Below, in pieces: positions 10,301 to 17,388 of a DNA stretch of 64,000 bases. Each line of letters opens with the position of its first letter. Position 1 is the stretch's first letter. Below the pieces are notes generated by a model. It was not told the DNA's origin, made no database searches, and saw only the letters and a program-made list of their open reading frames with translations. The stretch comes from Halieaceae bacterium (lineage in GTDB: Bacteria; Pseudomonadota; Gammaproteobacteria; Pseudomonadales; Halieaceae): contig JADGEN010000001.1 in NCBI GenBank assembly GCA_016744355.1, positions 1 to 64,000 on the forward strand, read 5' to 3'. The translations under genes and the position numbers were made by a program.

Positions 10301-10397
10301 GCTGGTCATTCCCGTTGCGTACAGTCTGTTGGCACGTGGTACCAGTTCTCCCGAGGCGACCAGTAGGCAGCTGGAGTCAGAACTGAGCTCAAAGTAG
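7302..10397 (+). CDS. RND multidrug efflux permease (HAE1/AcrB family)
   Basis: A 1031-residue proton-driven pump, the normal length for the AcrB/MexF family, with the two-fold repeat of one transmembrane helix, a large periplasmic loop and five helices. The proton-relay residues are present: paired aspartates in GLVVDDSIVVLENIHR (TM4) and the lysine in GLATKNGILIVEF (TM10). VKRPVLALVINMLFLAFG is TM1. The first-loop sequence is of the short, broad-substrate MexF/VexB-like type. A Rho-independent terminator follows directly. The exported compound is unknown; the neighbourhood suggests lipid-like or aromatic substrates (inference). Confidence 0.95.
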   Translation: MLISDLSVKRPVLALVINMLFLAFGLLAFERLPLREYPDIDAPKISVQTAYPGASAAVVENKITEVLEDRLSGLEGIKSMSSRSQDGRSRINLEFEISRDIDSAANDVRDRVARVSASFPDEADPPEVQKAENDEKVLFWVHLVAPGLDALELTDYVRRHLEDRFAVLDGVARIHISGQQVYSMRIWLDRNALVGRSLTVSDVESALREQNVELPAGTVKSTERDFVVRIERTYTGADDFRQLVIKRGDDGYLVRLGDVARVELASAEHRSLFRGNTESMVGIGVVKQSTANALDVSRQVIALVDRLNNSLPQGMRLVKSFDNSQFVEAAVEEVYKTLGIAACLVVLVIFMFLGDPRSVLIPALTVPISLISALSALYFFGYSINLLTLLALVVSIGLVVDDSIVVLENIHRRLAAGETPLVAAYRGARQVGFAVVATTVVLVAVFIPITFMPGDVGRLFGEFAVTMAMAVVFSSIVALTLGPMIASKLLSEAKLHNRLTDTVESMSARSEVIYQNVLRPLLRWPLISVLVVVSSIAGSVWLMKMVPQEYVPAEDRGVAFLQLRAPEGSSFDYTVRLVMQVEERLMPLVEAGHIKRLLLRAPSFGAGEAYNAGFAILVLPEWERRRRSTADVLQDARSRLADIAGARVSIRGARGLGGGNSDPVEFFVGGNTYEDLAVWQDQLLQAASENPGLVGMDSDLRPTKPQLRLSIDRSRAGDLGVTVLEISRTLESLMGSRKVTTFIMGGREYDVIVEGEREAQRTLTDLTDIYVRSASSGELIPLSNLVTVREQADAGTLHRYNRVRGITFTAGLAEGYSLGEALAYLENLVRTQLPEGASIDYKGESLEYQQAGSSLLMTFGLALLIVYLVMAAQFESLVHPVVIMLTVPLALIGGLGGLLLFDQSLNIYSQVGLIVLVGLATKNGILIVEFINQLRDQGVAFEDALLQGSATRLRPIMMTAITTVMGALPLVLASGPGHEARTVIGVVVMCGVLCATVITLLVIPVAYSLLARGTSSPEATSRQLESELSSK

Positions 10398-10431
10398 AGG
10401 CAGGGGCGTCGTAACCCATGCCTCTGTTTTT
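10396..10431 (+). terminator. Rho-independent terminator of the RND operon
   Basis: AGAGGCA (10396-10402) pairs perfectly with TGCCTCT (10419-10425) across a 16-nt loop, followed by GTTTTTG. It starts at the stop codon of the permease and lies between convergent genes. Confidence 0.8.
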
Positions 10432-10438
10432 GCAGCGA

Positions 10439-10756
10439 TTATTTTCGCGGCGGCAAGCTATGTACGATGGTCAGCGACTTGAGCTCTGCACCCGCTCTGC
10501 GGTGTTCTGACAAAGCCTGATATTCGGGGTCGTCGTACCAAGCCTGGGCAATGGCTTCTGAGGGAAATTGGAAAATGATAATGCGACCGGGTCTGGGCTC
10601 GGACCCTTCCAGGTGTTTGATATTGTCGTCATAGGTAATGAATGTGCCACCATGTTTTTTCAAGATTGGGAAAAACCCCTTCTCATAGGTTCTATAGCCT
10701 GATGCATCTTCGTGCGGAACAAGGTTGGCAATTACATAAACGGGTAAGTCTGACAT
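10439..10756 (-). CDS. DUF1330-type dimeric alpha/beta-barrel protein
   Basis: A 105-residue soluble protein with the DUF1330 pattern: YVIANLVPHEDASGYRTYEKGF at the N-terminus, then PGRIIIFQFPSEAIAQAWYDDPEYQ, the hallmark second half of the ferredoxin-like barrel. The biochemical role of this family is not established; relatives often sit in catabolic operons. A good ribosome site (AAGGAACC) precedes the ATG at 10756. It is the last gene of the leftward operon headed by the acyl-CoA dehydrogenase, 39 bp after the haloalkane dehalogenase. Confidence 0.85.
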   Translation of the reverse strand: MSDLPVYVIANLVPHEDASGYRTYEKGFFPILKKHGGTFITYDDNIKHLEGSEPRPGRIIIFQFPSEAIAQAWYDDPEYQALSEHRRAGAELKSLTIVHSLPPRK

Positions 10757-10795
10757 TGTTAGGTTCCTTTTCTGTTGTATTTAATGAGCGGTAGA

Positions 10796-11674
10796 TTAGA
10801 TTTCTTTCAGCCAATTGGCCACAGCTTGGCCAATTTCAAACGGCGAATCTTCCTGAATAAAATGCAGGCCTTTTACCGTAACTTCCTGCTGGTTTGGCCA
10901 GCTGCGGCAAAATTCGCGCTGTGGCCCGACCAGGATAGAACCCGGGTCGGCATTGATGAATAGTTTGGGTGTTTTGCTGGCGGCCATAAAGGCACTGTAT
11001 TGGTCTACCAGGGCGACAACATCTTTCGGTTCACCGTCTATGGGTATTTGTCGTGGCCAGTTTAGTAGAGGCTGACGATCATCGGGGTTGGGGTGGGGCG
11101 CGCGATAAGCATCCATTTCTGTCTCGCTAAGTGTGCGGATGACCGAGGTGGGAAGCACGGCCTCGATGAACATATTGCGATTTAGAATGAGGTCCTCACC
11201 TTTTTCAGAACGAAAACCTTTAAATATTCCAACTGCACCCTCAGGCCAATCAGCCCAACTCACGGCTTTTACAATACCCTCCATGTAGGCCACTCCTTTC
11301 ACTGCTGCGGCATTGCGCATGGCCCAGAGAAATCCGATTGCGCTACCCCAGTCGTGAATCACCAAAGTGACATTTTGGTTGGCGCCAATGGTCTCGAGTA
11401 GGCCATCCACGTAACTGTAAGCTACTTCCAGTGAGTAACGTTCGGGGCCATCGCTAGCGGGGAGCTTTTCGGAGTCTCCTTGTCCGATCAGGTCTGGTGC
11501 GATGACCCGGCCGGACTTCACCAGTTCAGGTATTACATTACGCCACAAAAATGAAGATGTTGGATTGCCGTGTAACAAAACAATCGGATCGCCACTGCCT
11601 TCCTCTACGTAGGCGATTTGTTTGCCATTTACACTGGCAAATTTTTTCTCATAAGGCATGGTTTCTGACAACAT
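10796..11674 (-). CDS. Haloalkane dehalogenase, subfamily HLD-II-like
   Basis: An alpha/beta hydrolase of 292 residues that hydrolyses carbon-halogen bonds in haloalkanes to alcohols plus halide. The family's working residues are all visible: nucleophile Asp108 in HDWGSAIGF with halide-binding Trp109, second halide-binding Asn37 in HGNPTSSFLWRN, acidic residue Glu132 in MEGIV, and His271 in LHFIQEDSP. This Asp-Glu-His set with Asn+Trp halide binding is that of the DhaA/LinB branch, and segments such as RAPHPNPDDRQPLLNWPRQI line up with DhaA. It has no signal peptide, so it is cytoplasmic. It is 25 bp downstream of the APH-like kinase in the same operon, an odd partner set for a dehalogenase. 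Confidence 0.9.
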   Translation of the reverse strand: MLSETMPYEKKFASVNGKQIAYVEEGSGDPIVLLHGNPTSSFLWRNVIPELVKSGRVIAPDLIGQGDSEKLPASDGPERYSLEVAYSYVDGLLETIGANQNVTLVIHDWGSAIGFLWAMRNAAAVKGVAYMEGIVKAVSWADWPEGAVGIFKGFRSEKGEDLILNRNMFIEAVLPTSVIRTLSETEMDAYRAPHPNPDDRQPLLNWPRQIPIDGEPKDVVALVDQYSAFMAASKTPKLFINADPGSILVGPQREFCRSWPNQQEVTVKGLHFIQEDSPFEIGQAVANWLKEI

Positions 11675-11699
11675 TGCAGGACCTCCTTGGGTCTGGGAA

Positions 11700-13133
11700 T
11701 TAGGTTTGGGGTTGTTGCAGGGCGGAGTAACGGGGTTGGTCTATCGCTAGCTGTCCAGCCACACTCTGGCGTAAGTGGTCTGCCAGGCCGGGGGTGTCTA
11801 GCGGCATGTCAGATCTCAATCGGTTGACTAATTCCCAGCGCAAATCGTTCAACTCGCCGGTCTGTCCCAGCAGGTTCTGCAAGCGCTGTTGTTCCCCGCT
11901 TGCCAATTCGTTGCCACACTGAAATTCCCGCTGGGCGATACCTAAAGAGTTTGCCGCTACTCGAGCGAGAAAGCCATTGTGTTGATCAAGTTTTTCTGCC
12001 ACTTCTTGTTTGAGGAATTCTGCTACGCCAGTCAATAATTCGGCAGGCATAGGTAATTGAGTGCCCTGTGAAATCGGTTCATCCAGGGCAGGCAGTACGA
12101 ATGCTCCTGGAATAAGCAAGTTGACGCAGTCCATCTGTGCTTCTGAAGAGCGTCTGCCAATAACGGGACGCTCTAGACTTGGGGTATCTCCCGAGCGCCA
12201 GGCGCTGGCCATTTGCAGTGTGGCCATCGCCCACCAGAAGGAGCCAAACACTTGCCAGAACTCAAGCTCTTCCCGCGAAACATCCAGACCTGAGGTTTCA
12301 CGATATCCAGCGAGTAAATCGTCGATTTCTCCGAAGCCACCCACGGGTAATGTGCTGATGCCAAAGCGCCACGAGTTCACGCACAGCCATCCCAGGTCGC
12401 GTACCGGGTCGCCAATATGAGCCAGCTCCCAGTCCAGCACTGCGTTGATACCATGGGTTGTTACCATCAAGTTGCCATTTCGGAAATCTCCATGCACCAG
12501 TGCGCTGCGTGACGCATTGGGAAGATTGCAGCGCAGCCATCGCCAGGTGTAGTCGATCATGGGCACCGGCACATTGAAGTCACGGTAGTAAGCCCACGTC
12601 TCCTCGACCAGAGCTGCGGGGTCTACTTCGGGTAACTCGCCCGAAAGACCCGCTGTTTTCCAATCCAATGCGTGGATACGACCGAGGATCTGTCCACATT
12701 CGCGAGCCAAACGCGGCCGCACTGCGGTCAGTTCTTCCGAGCGTACAATGCGCTGACCCAGGGTTTCTCCGTGCAGCCAGTCCATTATAAAACCACTGCC
12801 TAAGCCGTCGTCTACTTGCAGCACATAGCATATGCCTGGACCGGGTATCCCCGCCGCACCCGCTAACTGAAATAGGCGTGCTTCTGTGGCTAGACTTATA
12901 CTGCCGACACTTGAATCGGATTCTATAGAAGGTTGAGAGCGCCGCAGGGCCAGTTGTTGCTCAACGCAGGGATTCTCAGAGGAATCGCTTTCAGCAGAAT
13001 AAATTTCAACGGATACGCGATAGGTTTCCTGACTTGCTCCAGCAGTCAATTGTTCGCAGGATTTTAGAGACTTGAACCCAATCAGCTCTCGAGACAATAC
13101 CTTTTCAAGTGTAGCTGTAAATTCGTTTGCCAT
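11700..13133 (-). CDS. APH-family (ACAD10/11-type) kinase fused to a DUF6285-like domain
   Basis: Residues ~20-330 are an aminoglycoside-phosphotransferase-like kinase with HGDFRNGN (catalytic Asp216, Asn221) and the metal-binding AVLDWELAHIGDP (Asp234). Family members next to acyl-CoA dehydrogenases correspond to the kinase half of ACAD10/11, which phosphorylates 4-hydroxyacyl-CoAs so that the dehydrogenase can remove the phosphate. Residues ~370-470 (FLKQEVAEKL, ARVAANSLGIAQREF) resemble DUF6285, often found with such kinases. It starts 5 bp after the dehydrogenase stop, so they are coupled. A degenerate copy of its residues ~279-311 lies at 19226-19324. Confidence 0.88.
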   Translation of the reverse strand: MANEFTATLEKVLSRELIGFKSLKSCEQLTAGASQETYRVSVEIYSAESDSSENPCVEQQLALRRSQPSIESDSSVGSISLATEARLFQLAGAAGIPGPGICYVLQVDDGLGSGFIMDWLHGETLGQRIVRSEELTAVRPRLARECGQILGRIHALDWKTAGLSGELPEVDPAALVEETWAYYRDFNVPVPMIDYTWRWLRCNLPNASRSALVHGDFRNGNLMVTTHGINAVLDWELAHIGDPVRDLGWLCVNSWRFGISTLPVGGFGEIDDLLAGYRETSGLDVSREELEFWQVFGSFWWAMATLQMASAWRSGDTPSLERPVIGRRSSEAQMDCVNLLIPGAFVLPALDEPISQGTQLPMPAELLTGVAEFLKQEVAEKLDQHNGFLARVAANSLGIAQREFQCGNELASGEQQRLQNLLGQTGELNDLRWELVNRLRSDMPLDTPGLADHLRQSVAGQLAIDQPRYSALQQPQT

Positions 13134-13138
13134 GGAGG

Positions 13139-14404
13139 TCAGCTCACCCCCTTGGGTTTTTGTTGCTTCATAAAGCCAAACAGATAACCGGCGGCGCGGC
13201 GTATCTGGATCTCGTCTGCCCCCTCGGTAATACGATAGCGGCGATGGTGGCGATAGATATGTTCAAAGGGCTTGTAGCGAGAATAACCCATGCCGCCATG
13301 AACCTGCATGGCAAAGTCAGCTGCTTCACAGCAGAGTCGATTCGCTTGGTAGTTACACATAGAGACCTTGTCTGAGACTGAGAAGGCCCCATCGCGATCC
13401 ATTAGCCAGGCTGTCTTGTGTATCAGGGCCCGCAGCATCTCGCAGCGCGTATTCAGTTCTACCAACGGAAACTGTATTGCCTGATTGGACGCCAGTGGTT
13501 TGCCAAAGGGTTTGCGTTGGTTGGCGTGGTGCACCGATTCGTTCACGCAGTACTGTGCTGCGCCCAGGCTGGACGCCGCCTGGCGAATACGGTTTTCGTT
13601 AAAGAAGTGCTGGATAACCATCAATCCTTTGCCTTCGCCACCGAAAATGGCACTGCCTGGAACACGTACGTCCGTGAAGGAGACGCGGGCGTGGTCCGAG
13701 GGCATGTTGAAGGTCCAAAGGTATTCTTCAATCTTCAGGCCGGGAGCCTCCATGGGAACCAGAAAAGCGGTGATACCCAGAGCATCGCCGGGCTTACCCG
13801 AGGTGCGAGCCATGACCATGTCTGCGTGGGCAATATGCACACCGGTATTCCAGGTTTTTTCGCCATTGATAACCCAGTCGTCACCATCGCGCACCGCACT
13901 GGTTTCCATATGGGTGGCATCGGAGCCGTGTTCGGGTTCGGTGATGCCGAAGGCAAAACCCTGGGACGCGGTGGTCATTCCATTCAGCCATTGGGCCTTC
14001 TGCTGTTCGGTGCCGTATTTCAGCATCAGCAGAAGGCCGATGTTATTGCCAACTACGGAGTGCTCATTCTGCAGGTCATTGTGCAGACCAAGACCTTTCG
14101 CCGCGAGATGTTCCCTGATAATCGCCATGTCCAAATTGCCGCCATTGCGACCACCAAACTCGGTGGGGAAGGGGTAGTTAAAAATCCCAGCTTCTATCGC
14201 AAGATCCTTGGCTTTTCGCAGTAAAGACTCCCACTCCTCGTTGGGTAGGCCCTGCCGTTCCCAGTCAGTGCGGGCATCCTCCCGACGATGGTCGAAGAAG
14301 CGAATGTTGTCATCCGTTTCCTCTAGCGGTTTGATCTTGTTCTGTATAAATGCATCTACTTCGTCGAGAAAGGCGGTAGTGTGTGCGGGAATTTCAAAAT
14401 TCAT
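13139..14404 (-). CDS. Acyl-CoA dehydrogenase, ACAD10/11 type
   Basis: A 421-residue flavoprotein with FGITEPEHGSDATHMET, NGEKTWNTG and, at the C-terminus, HGGMGYSRYKPFEHIYRHHRR then ITEGADEIQIRRAAG. The RHHRRYRI segment and the coupled kinase gene place it in the ACAD10/11 branch, whose members act on 4-hydroxyacyl-CoA after phosphorylation. It heads, or follows the VOC gene in, a leftward operon with the kinase, the haloalkane dehalogenase and the DUF1330 protein. The ATG at 14404 has a weak AAGGAAAAG-type ribosome site. Confidence 0.93.
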   Translation of the reverse strand: MNFEIPAHTTAFLDEVDAFIQNKIKPLEETDDNIRFFDHRREDARTDWERQGLPNEEWESLLRKAKDLAIEAGIFNYPFPTEFGGRNGGNLDMAIIREHLAAKGLGLHNDLQNEHSVVGNNIGLLLMLKYGTEQQKAQWLNGMTTASQGFAFGITEPEHGSDATHMETSAVRDGDDWVINGEKTWNTGVHIAHADMVMARTSGKPGDALGITAFLVPMEAPGLKIEEYLWTFNMPSDHARVSFTDVRVPGSAIFGGEGKGLMVIQHFFNENRIRQAASSLGAAQYCVNESVHHANQRKPFGKPLASNQAIQFPLVELNTRCEMLRALIHKTAWLMDRDGAFSVSDKVSMCNYQANRLCCEAADFAMQVHGGMGYSRYKPFEHIYRHHRRYRITEGADEIQIRRAAGYLFGFMKQQKPKGVS

Positions 14405-14503
14405 TACTTTTCCTTGTTTCCTGAATAGCTTGGTCGGTCTTCAACGAGGATATACCGATGTCTTCTTTGAGTCATACTCGAGGAGCGCTGGTGCTAATAT
14501 TAG

Positions 14504-14884
14504 TTATGCGCTCCGCTCCACACGCCATGGAGGGTGTAAGCGGTTCTCTCCTGCCCAGTAAAGCTTTATTTTATTTCCCGACGGGTCAATTAGGATCGCT
14601 TCACGCCACAAATGGCGCATATCAGTAGGATCTTGCTTGAACTCAATCCCCTTCTTCTTGAGCGTTAGAACAAGCTCATCCAGATCTTTGTGTTCAAAGT
14701 AAATTATCGAGGCGTTCTCTTGTTCGCTTTCGTCCAGGCTCAGCGAAAATGTGGAATTGCCTTCTGTGCACTCGAAGCGAGCATAGTGCTGTGTATCAAC
14801 TATTTGTAGGAAGCCCATCCTACGATAAAACTCCGTGGCTTTGTCCATGTCATCGACGGGTAATGTGACTTGATTCAGGTTCAC
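14504..14884 (-). CDS. VOC/glyoxalase-family protein
   Basis: A 126-residue single-module vicinal-oxygen-chelate protein: MNLNQVTLPVDDMDKATEFYRRMGF at the N-terminus (shown in part by VDDMDKATEFYRRMGF), IYFEHKDLDELV in the middle and ILIDPSGNKIKLYWAGE near the end are the standard paired beta-alpha-beta pieces. Candidate metal ligands are the N-terminal Gln5, a mid His and the late Glu/Lys-containing strand, so metal binding is not certain. The reaction is unknown. It lies 99 bp upstream of the acyl-CoA dehydrogenase on the same strand and may be co-transcribed. Confidence 0.85.
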   Translation of the reverse strand: MNLNQVTLPVDDMDKATEFYRRMGFLQIVDTQHYARFECTEGNSTFSLSLDESEQENASIIYFEHKDLDELVLTLKKKGIEFKQDPTDMRHLWREAILIDPSGNKIKLYWAGENRLHPPWRVERSA

Positions 14885-15158
14885 CTGCTTGACTCCTTTT
14901 CGGTATACATAACAACCAGGTGAATTTTCTGACCAAGTTAAAGGCTGTCATAGCCGTAGAGACTACAAGGTCGGCGACATTTTTCCAAATGATGGGTCGT
15001 GTACTGCAAAGGTACAAGGAGGTGCAGCGGATATTTGCCACTTATGTAATACCCATAATCCCCGCTGGCATCAATTGCCCCACCGCAACGCCTGGGGTGT
15101 TTTTGCCAGTACCGTCTATCCCGATATCCCGATATCCTGACTTGTGATTTATTTCCTC

Positions 15159-15186
15159 TTGTAATAATTTTAGATCGGCATAACAT
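15159..15186 (+). promoter_or_regulatory. Candidate sigma-70 promoter
   Basis: TTGTAA at 15159-15164 and TAACAT at 15181-15186 are 16 bp apart, a fair -35/-10 pair. It lies 31 bp upstream of the small open frame at 15217. The rest of the gap from 14885 to here shows no convincing gene on either strand; CCCGATAT is repeated twice near 15118-15136. Confidence 0.4.
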
Positions 15187-15216
15187 ATTCGTCAGATTCT
15201 AATTCAGGGACAATTC

Positions 15217-15342
15217 GTGAAATTTATGTTGCCAACTGTAATCACCTTCAAAACAGCGTACGCGGCATACCTGCGTCCGGAGTTTGGTGGTTCCTGCAGC
15301 CATTATTCAAGTTTGATAGCTGGTATTAACCATTTGACCTGA
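15217..15342 (+). CDS. Candidate 41-residue peptide gene
   Basis: A short frame starts at GTG 15217 (or ATG 15226) behind AGGGA spaced 6 nt, and ends at TGA 15342. The peptide is hydrophobic at first (MLPTVITFKTAYAAYLRP) and has Phe-Gly-Gly at residues 23-25 followed by a Ser/Cys/His/Asn-rich tail of 16 residues. A candidate promoter lies just upstream and a strong terminator 55 nt downstream, so a complete tiny transcription unit is possible. I do not recognise the peptide. It sits directly before an ABC exporter. It may instead be a remnant, or the transcript may be a small RNA. Confidence 0.35.
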   Translation: MKFMLPTVITFKTAYAAYLRPEFGGSCSHYSSLIAGINHLT

Positions 15343-15396
15343 CGAATTATCCACTATTCGGTAGGTTTTTATTCAAGAAGCCTTCCGGAGAATCAT

Positions 15397-15433
15397 AAAA
15401 ACCCCGGCAGGCAAAGTCTCCCGGGGTTTTTTT
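15397..15433 (+). terminator. Strong Rho-independent terminator upstream of ABC exporter
   Basis: AAAAACCCCGG (15397-15407) pairs with CCGGGGTTTTT (15421-15431) over a 13-nt loop, and the T-run continues to 15433. It ends transcription arriving from the left only 43 bp before the exporter start, so it either closes the small unit at 15159-15342 or acts as an attenuator for the exporter. Confidence 0.85.
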
Positions 15434-15474
15434 ATCCCTGGGAATAACATGTTCAGATAGTACAGGGGTAGAAC

Positions 15475-17388
15475 GTGGTCAAGCTGACACTGCTGGCAAA
15501 CCCAGCGCGGCTAAAACGAGAGTTTCTGAAAATTACTGAGGTAGGTTCCCAATCAATGCCAGGGGAGCTTGCCGGGGAATTCGCCCAAATTCGTGAGGAG
15601 TCACCCGATGTATTGATGAGTGGCTCTTTCTGGCGCGATTTTGTTTTCACTTATAAAAAGCACCTTGGAATGCTCGTTCTAGGGAAGACAGCCATGACAA
15701 TTCTTATACTTGCGGCTGTGCTCGCAAGCCAGAATCTGTTGAAGGAAAACACTAGTCCAACAGCAGCGGTTTGGCTTCTGGTCTTTTACGGTATTGCACT
15801 GCTTGCCAGGGCTGCTGTTAACTCGTGGAGTGCTTTGTTGCAGAGCCAGCTTCTGGTGTGCACTCGTACGTTTGTAACCCTGCGGGTGAACGCAAAGTTG
15901 CTGAAGATGGGGCAGATGTCCTCGGATGAATTTTCCTCGGGAAATTTAAAAACCCTCATCTCTTCTGATGTGTATCGAATTTCCGACCTGCTACACGGCA
16001 TTTCTCGAAATGCCGTTCCCTGTTTGCTTGCCTTGATTATTCTGGGACCTGCAATCGTTCTTACTATGGGGTTACCCGGTGTAATTGCGATCGTAGTGGG
16101 CTTTGGCGCCATGCCTTTAGCTTTTTACCTGGGACGGTACGTACACAAAAAGGAGCGCCTGATTAAGGCTGAGGAAGACACCTTATCTACCGTGGTGGGC
16201 GAGTGGGTAACGAATGTACGGTTGTTGCGTTTTCTTGGCTGGGAAAAGCTCATGCGGTTAAAAGTTGCCGGGCATGTCCGGCAGTTAATCGTTGAGGCAA
16301 CAAAACAGCATGCTGTGAGCCTAATCAATTTTGGTGTCAGTGTTAGTTGGTGGTTGTTCCCTATTATTACGCTAATCTGGGCTAATCAATATTGGGGTAA
16401 GAGCGACGACCTCGTCGACCTGTTCGCCAGTATCTGGATGCTCAACCACATTACTCTCTACATACGTTGGTTGCCCAATCTGTTTATCGATTATGCGTTG
16501 GCTGCAGCTTGTGTAGATCGAATAAACAAGTTGGTTCAATACCGGGACATTACAGATGAGCTGCTGGATGATCATTGTAAGTCAGTGGAGTCAGCGAAAC
16601 CCCAAAGCGTGTCTTTCGAGCATGTGAGCTTTAGTTATGAAGGGCAAGAATCGTTTGTTCTAAATGATGTCTCCCTTACTTTGTCCTTATCTGAACACGT
16701 CAGTTTAATCGGGAAGGTTGGGGCGGGTAAGTCAACCTTGTTAAAACTGCTGTGCGCTGAGATAAAGCCAACATCGGGATCAATTTTCGTAGAGTTTGAT
16801 AACGGAGTACGAGCAAATCTGTGGCACAAAAATATCTACAAGCGTTATCGATGCTGTGTGGGGTATATGCCTCAGGAAGCTTATCTTTCGAACGCCAGTC
16901 TGGCGGTGAACATCGCCCTGGCCACCGACGAGCCGGAGATCGATGTTATGCAGGCTCTGAGAATGGCGGAGCTGGAGGCAGATATTTCTCACTGGGAATC
17001 GGGGTTGTATGAGGAGGTGGGCGAAACCGGTGTAAACCTTTCGGGTGGTCAAAAGCAGAGAGTCAATCTTGCAAGGGCATTGTATTCGGGGCGGCCCTAT
17101 CTGATTTTGGATGATCCCCTGAGCGCTGTCGATGTTGATACTGAAGAGACCTTAATGCGTAACCTGCGCACTGTTCCAGAAGGATTTATGTTGTGCAGTC
17201 ACCGACTCAATGAGTTAAAGCAGACCCATCGTCTTTTGGTGTTGGATGAAGGTCATATTATTGAGGATGGAGATCCTGGAGCATTAATGGATAATCCCGA
17301 TTCACAGTTCAACCAGCACCTGAACGCCGGGGATTTTGAGCTGGAGAACGGCGTCAGCAATTCACAGGGTGAGGAGGAGGCGTCATGA
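15475..17388 (+). CDS. Heterodimeric ABC exporter, subunit with degenerate Walker B
   Basis: A 637-residue half-transporter: six transmembrane helices (~65-350) then an ATPase domain. Walker A is GKVGAGKST (413-421), Q-loop Gln467, a canonical LSGGQ (522-526), Walker B LILDD with Asp547 in place of the catalytic Glu, D-loop SAVD, and H-loop His576. Replacement of the glutamate marks this as the non-hydrolysing side of an asymmetric pair such as MdlAB or TM287/288. The GTG start has AGGGG in front. There is a hydrophilic N-terminal ~60 residues. It overlaps the next gene by 4 nt. The cargo is unknown. Confidence 0.93.
   Translation: MVKLTLLANPARLKREFLKITEVGSQSMPGELAGEFAQIREESPDVLMSGSFWRDFVFTYKKHLGMLVLGKTAMTILILAAVLASQNLLKENTSPTAAVWLLVFYGIALLARAAVNSWSALLQSQLLVCTRTFVTLRVNAKLLKMGQMSSDEFSSGNLKTLISSDVYRISDLLHGISRNAVPCLLALIILGPAIVLTMGLPGVIAIVVGFGAMPLAFYLGRYVHKKERLIKAEEDTLSTVVGEWVTNVRLLRFLGWEKLMRLKVAGHVRQLIVEATKQHAVSLINFGVSVSWWLFPIITLIWANQYWGKSDDLVDLFASIWMLNHITLYIRWLPNLFIDYALAAACVDRINKLVQYRDITDELLDDHCKSVESAKPQSVSFEHVSFSYEGQESFVLNDVSLTLSLSEHVSLIGKVGAGKSTLLKLLCAEIKPTSGSIFVEFDNGVRANLWHKNIYKRYRCCVGYMPQEAYLSNASLAVNIALATDEPEIDVMQALRMAELEADISHWESGLYEEVGETGVNLSGGQKQRVNLARALYSGRPYLILDDPLSAVDVDTEETLMRNLRTVPEGFMLCSHRLNELKQTHRLLVLDEGHIIEDGDPGALMDNPDSQFNQHLNAGDFELENGVSNSQGEEEAS

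Noticed and set aside
14469..14479. GAGTCATACTC as a second copy of the 6100 operator
   Set aside because: Arms are only 4 bp with a different centre; mentioned in a finding but not annotated.
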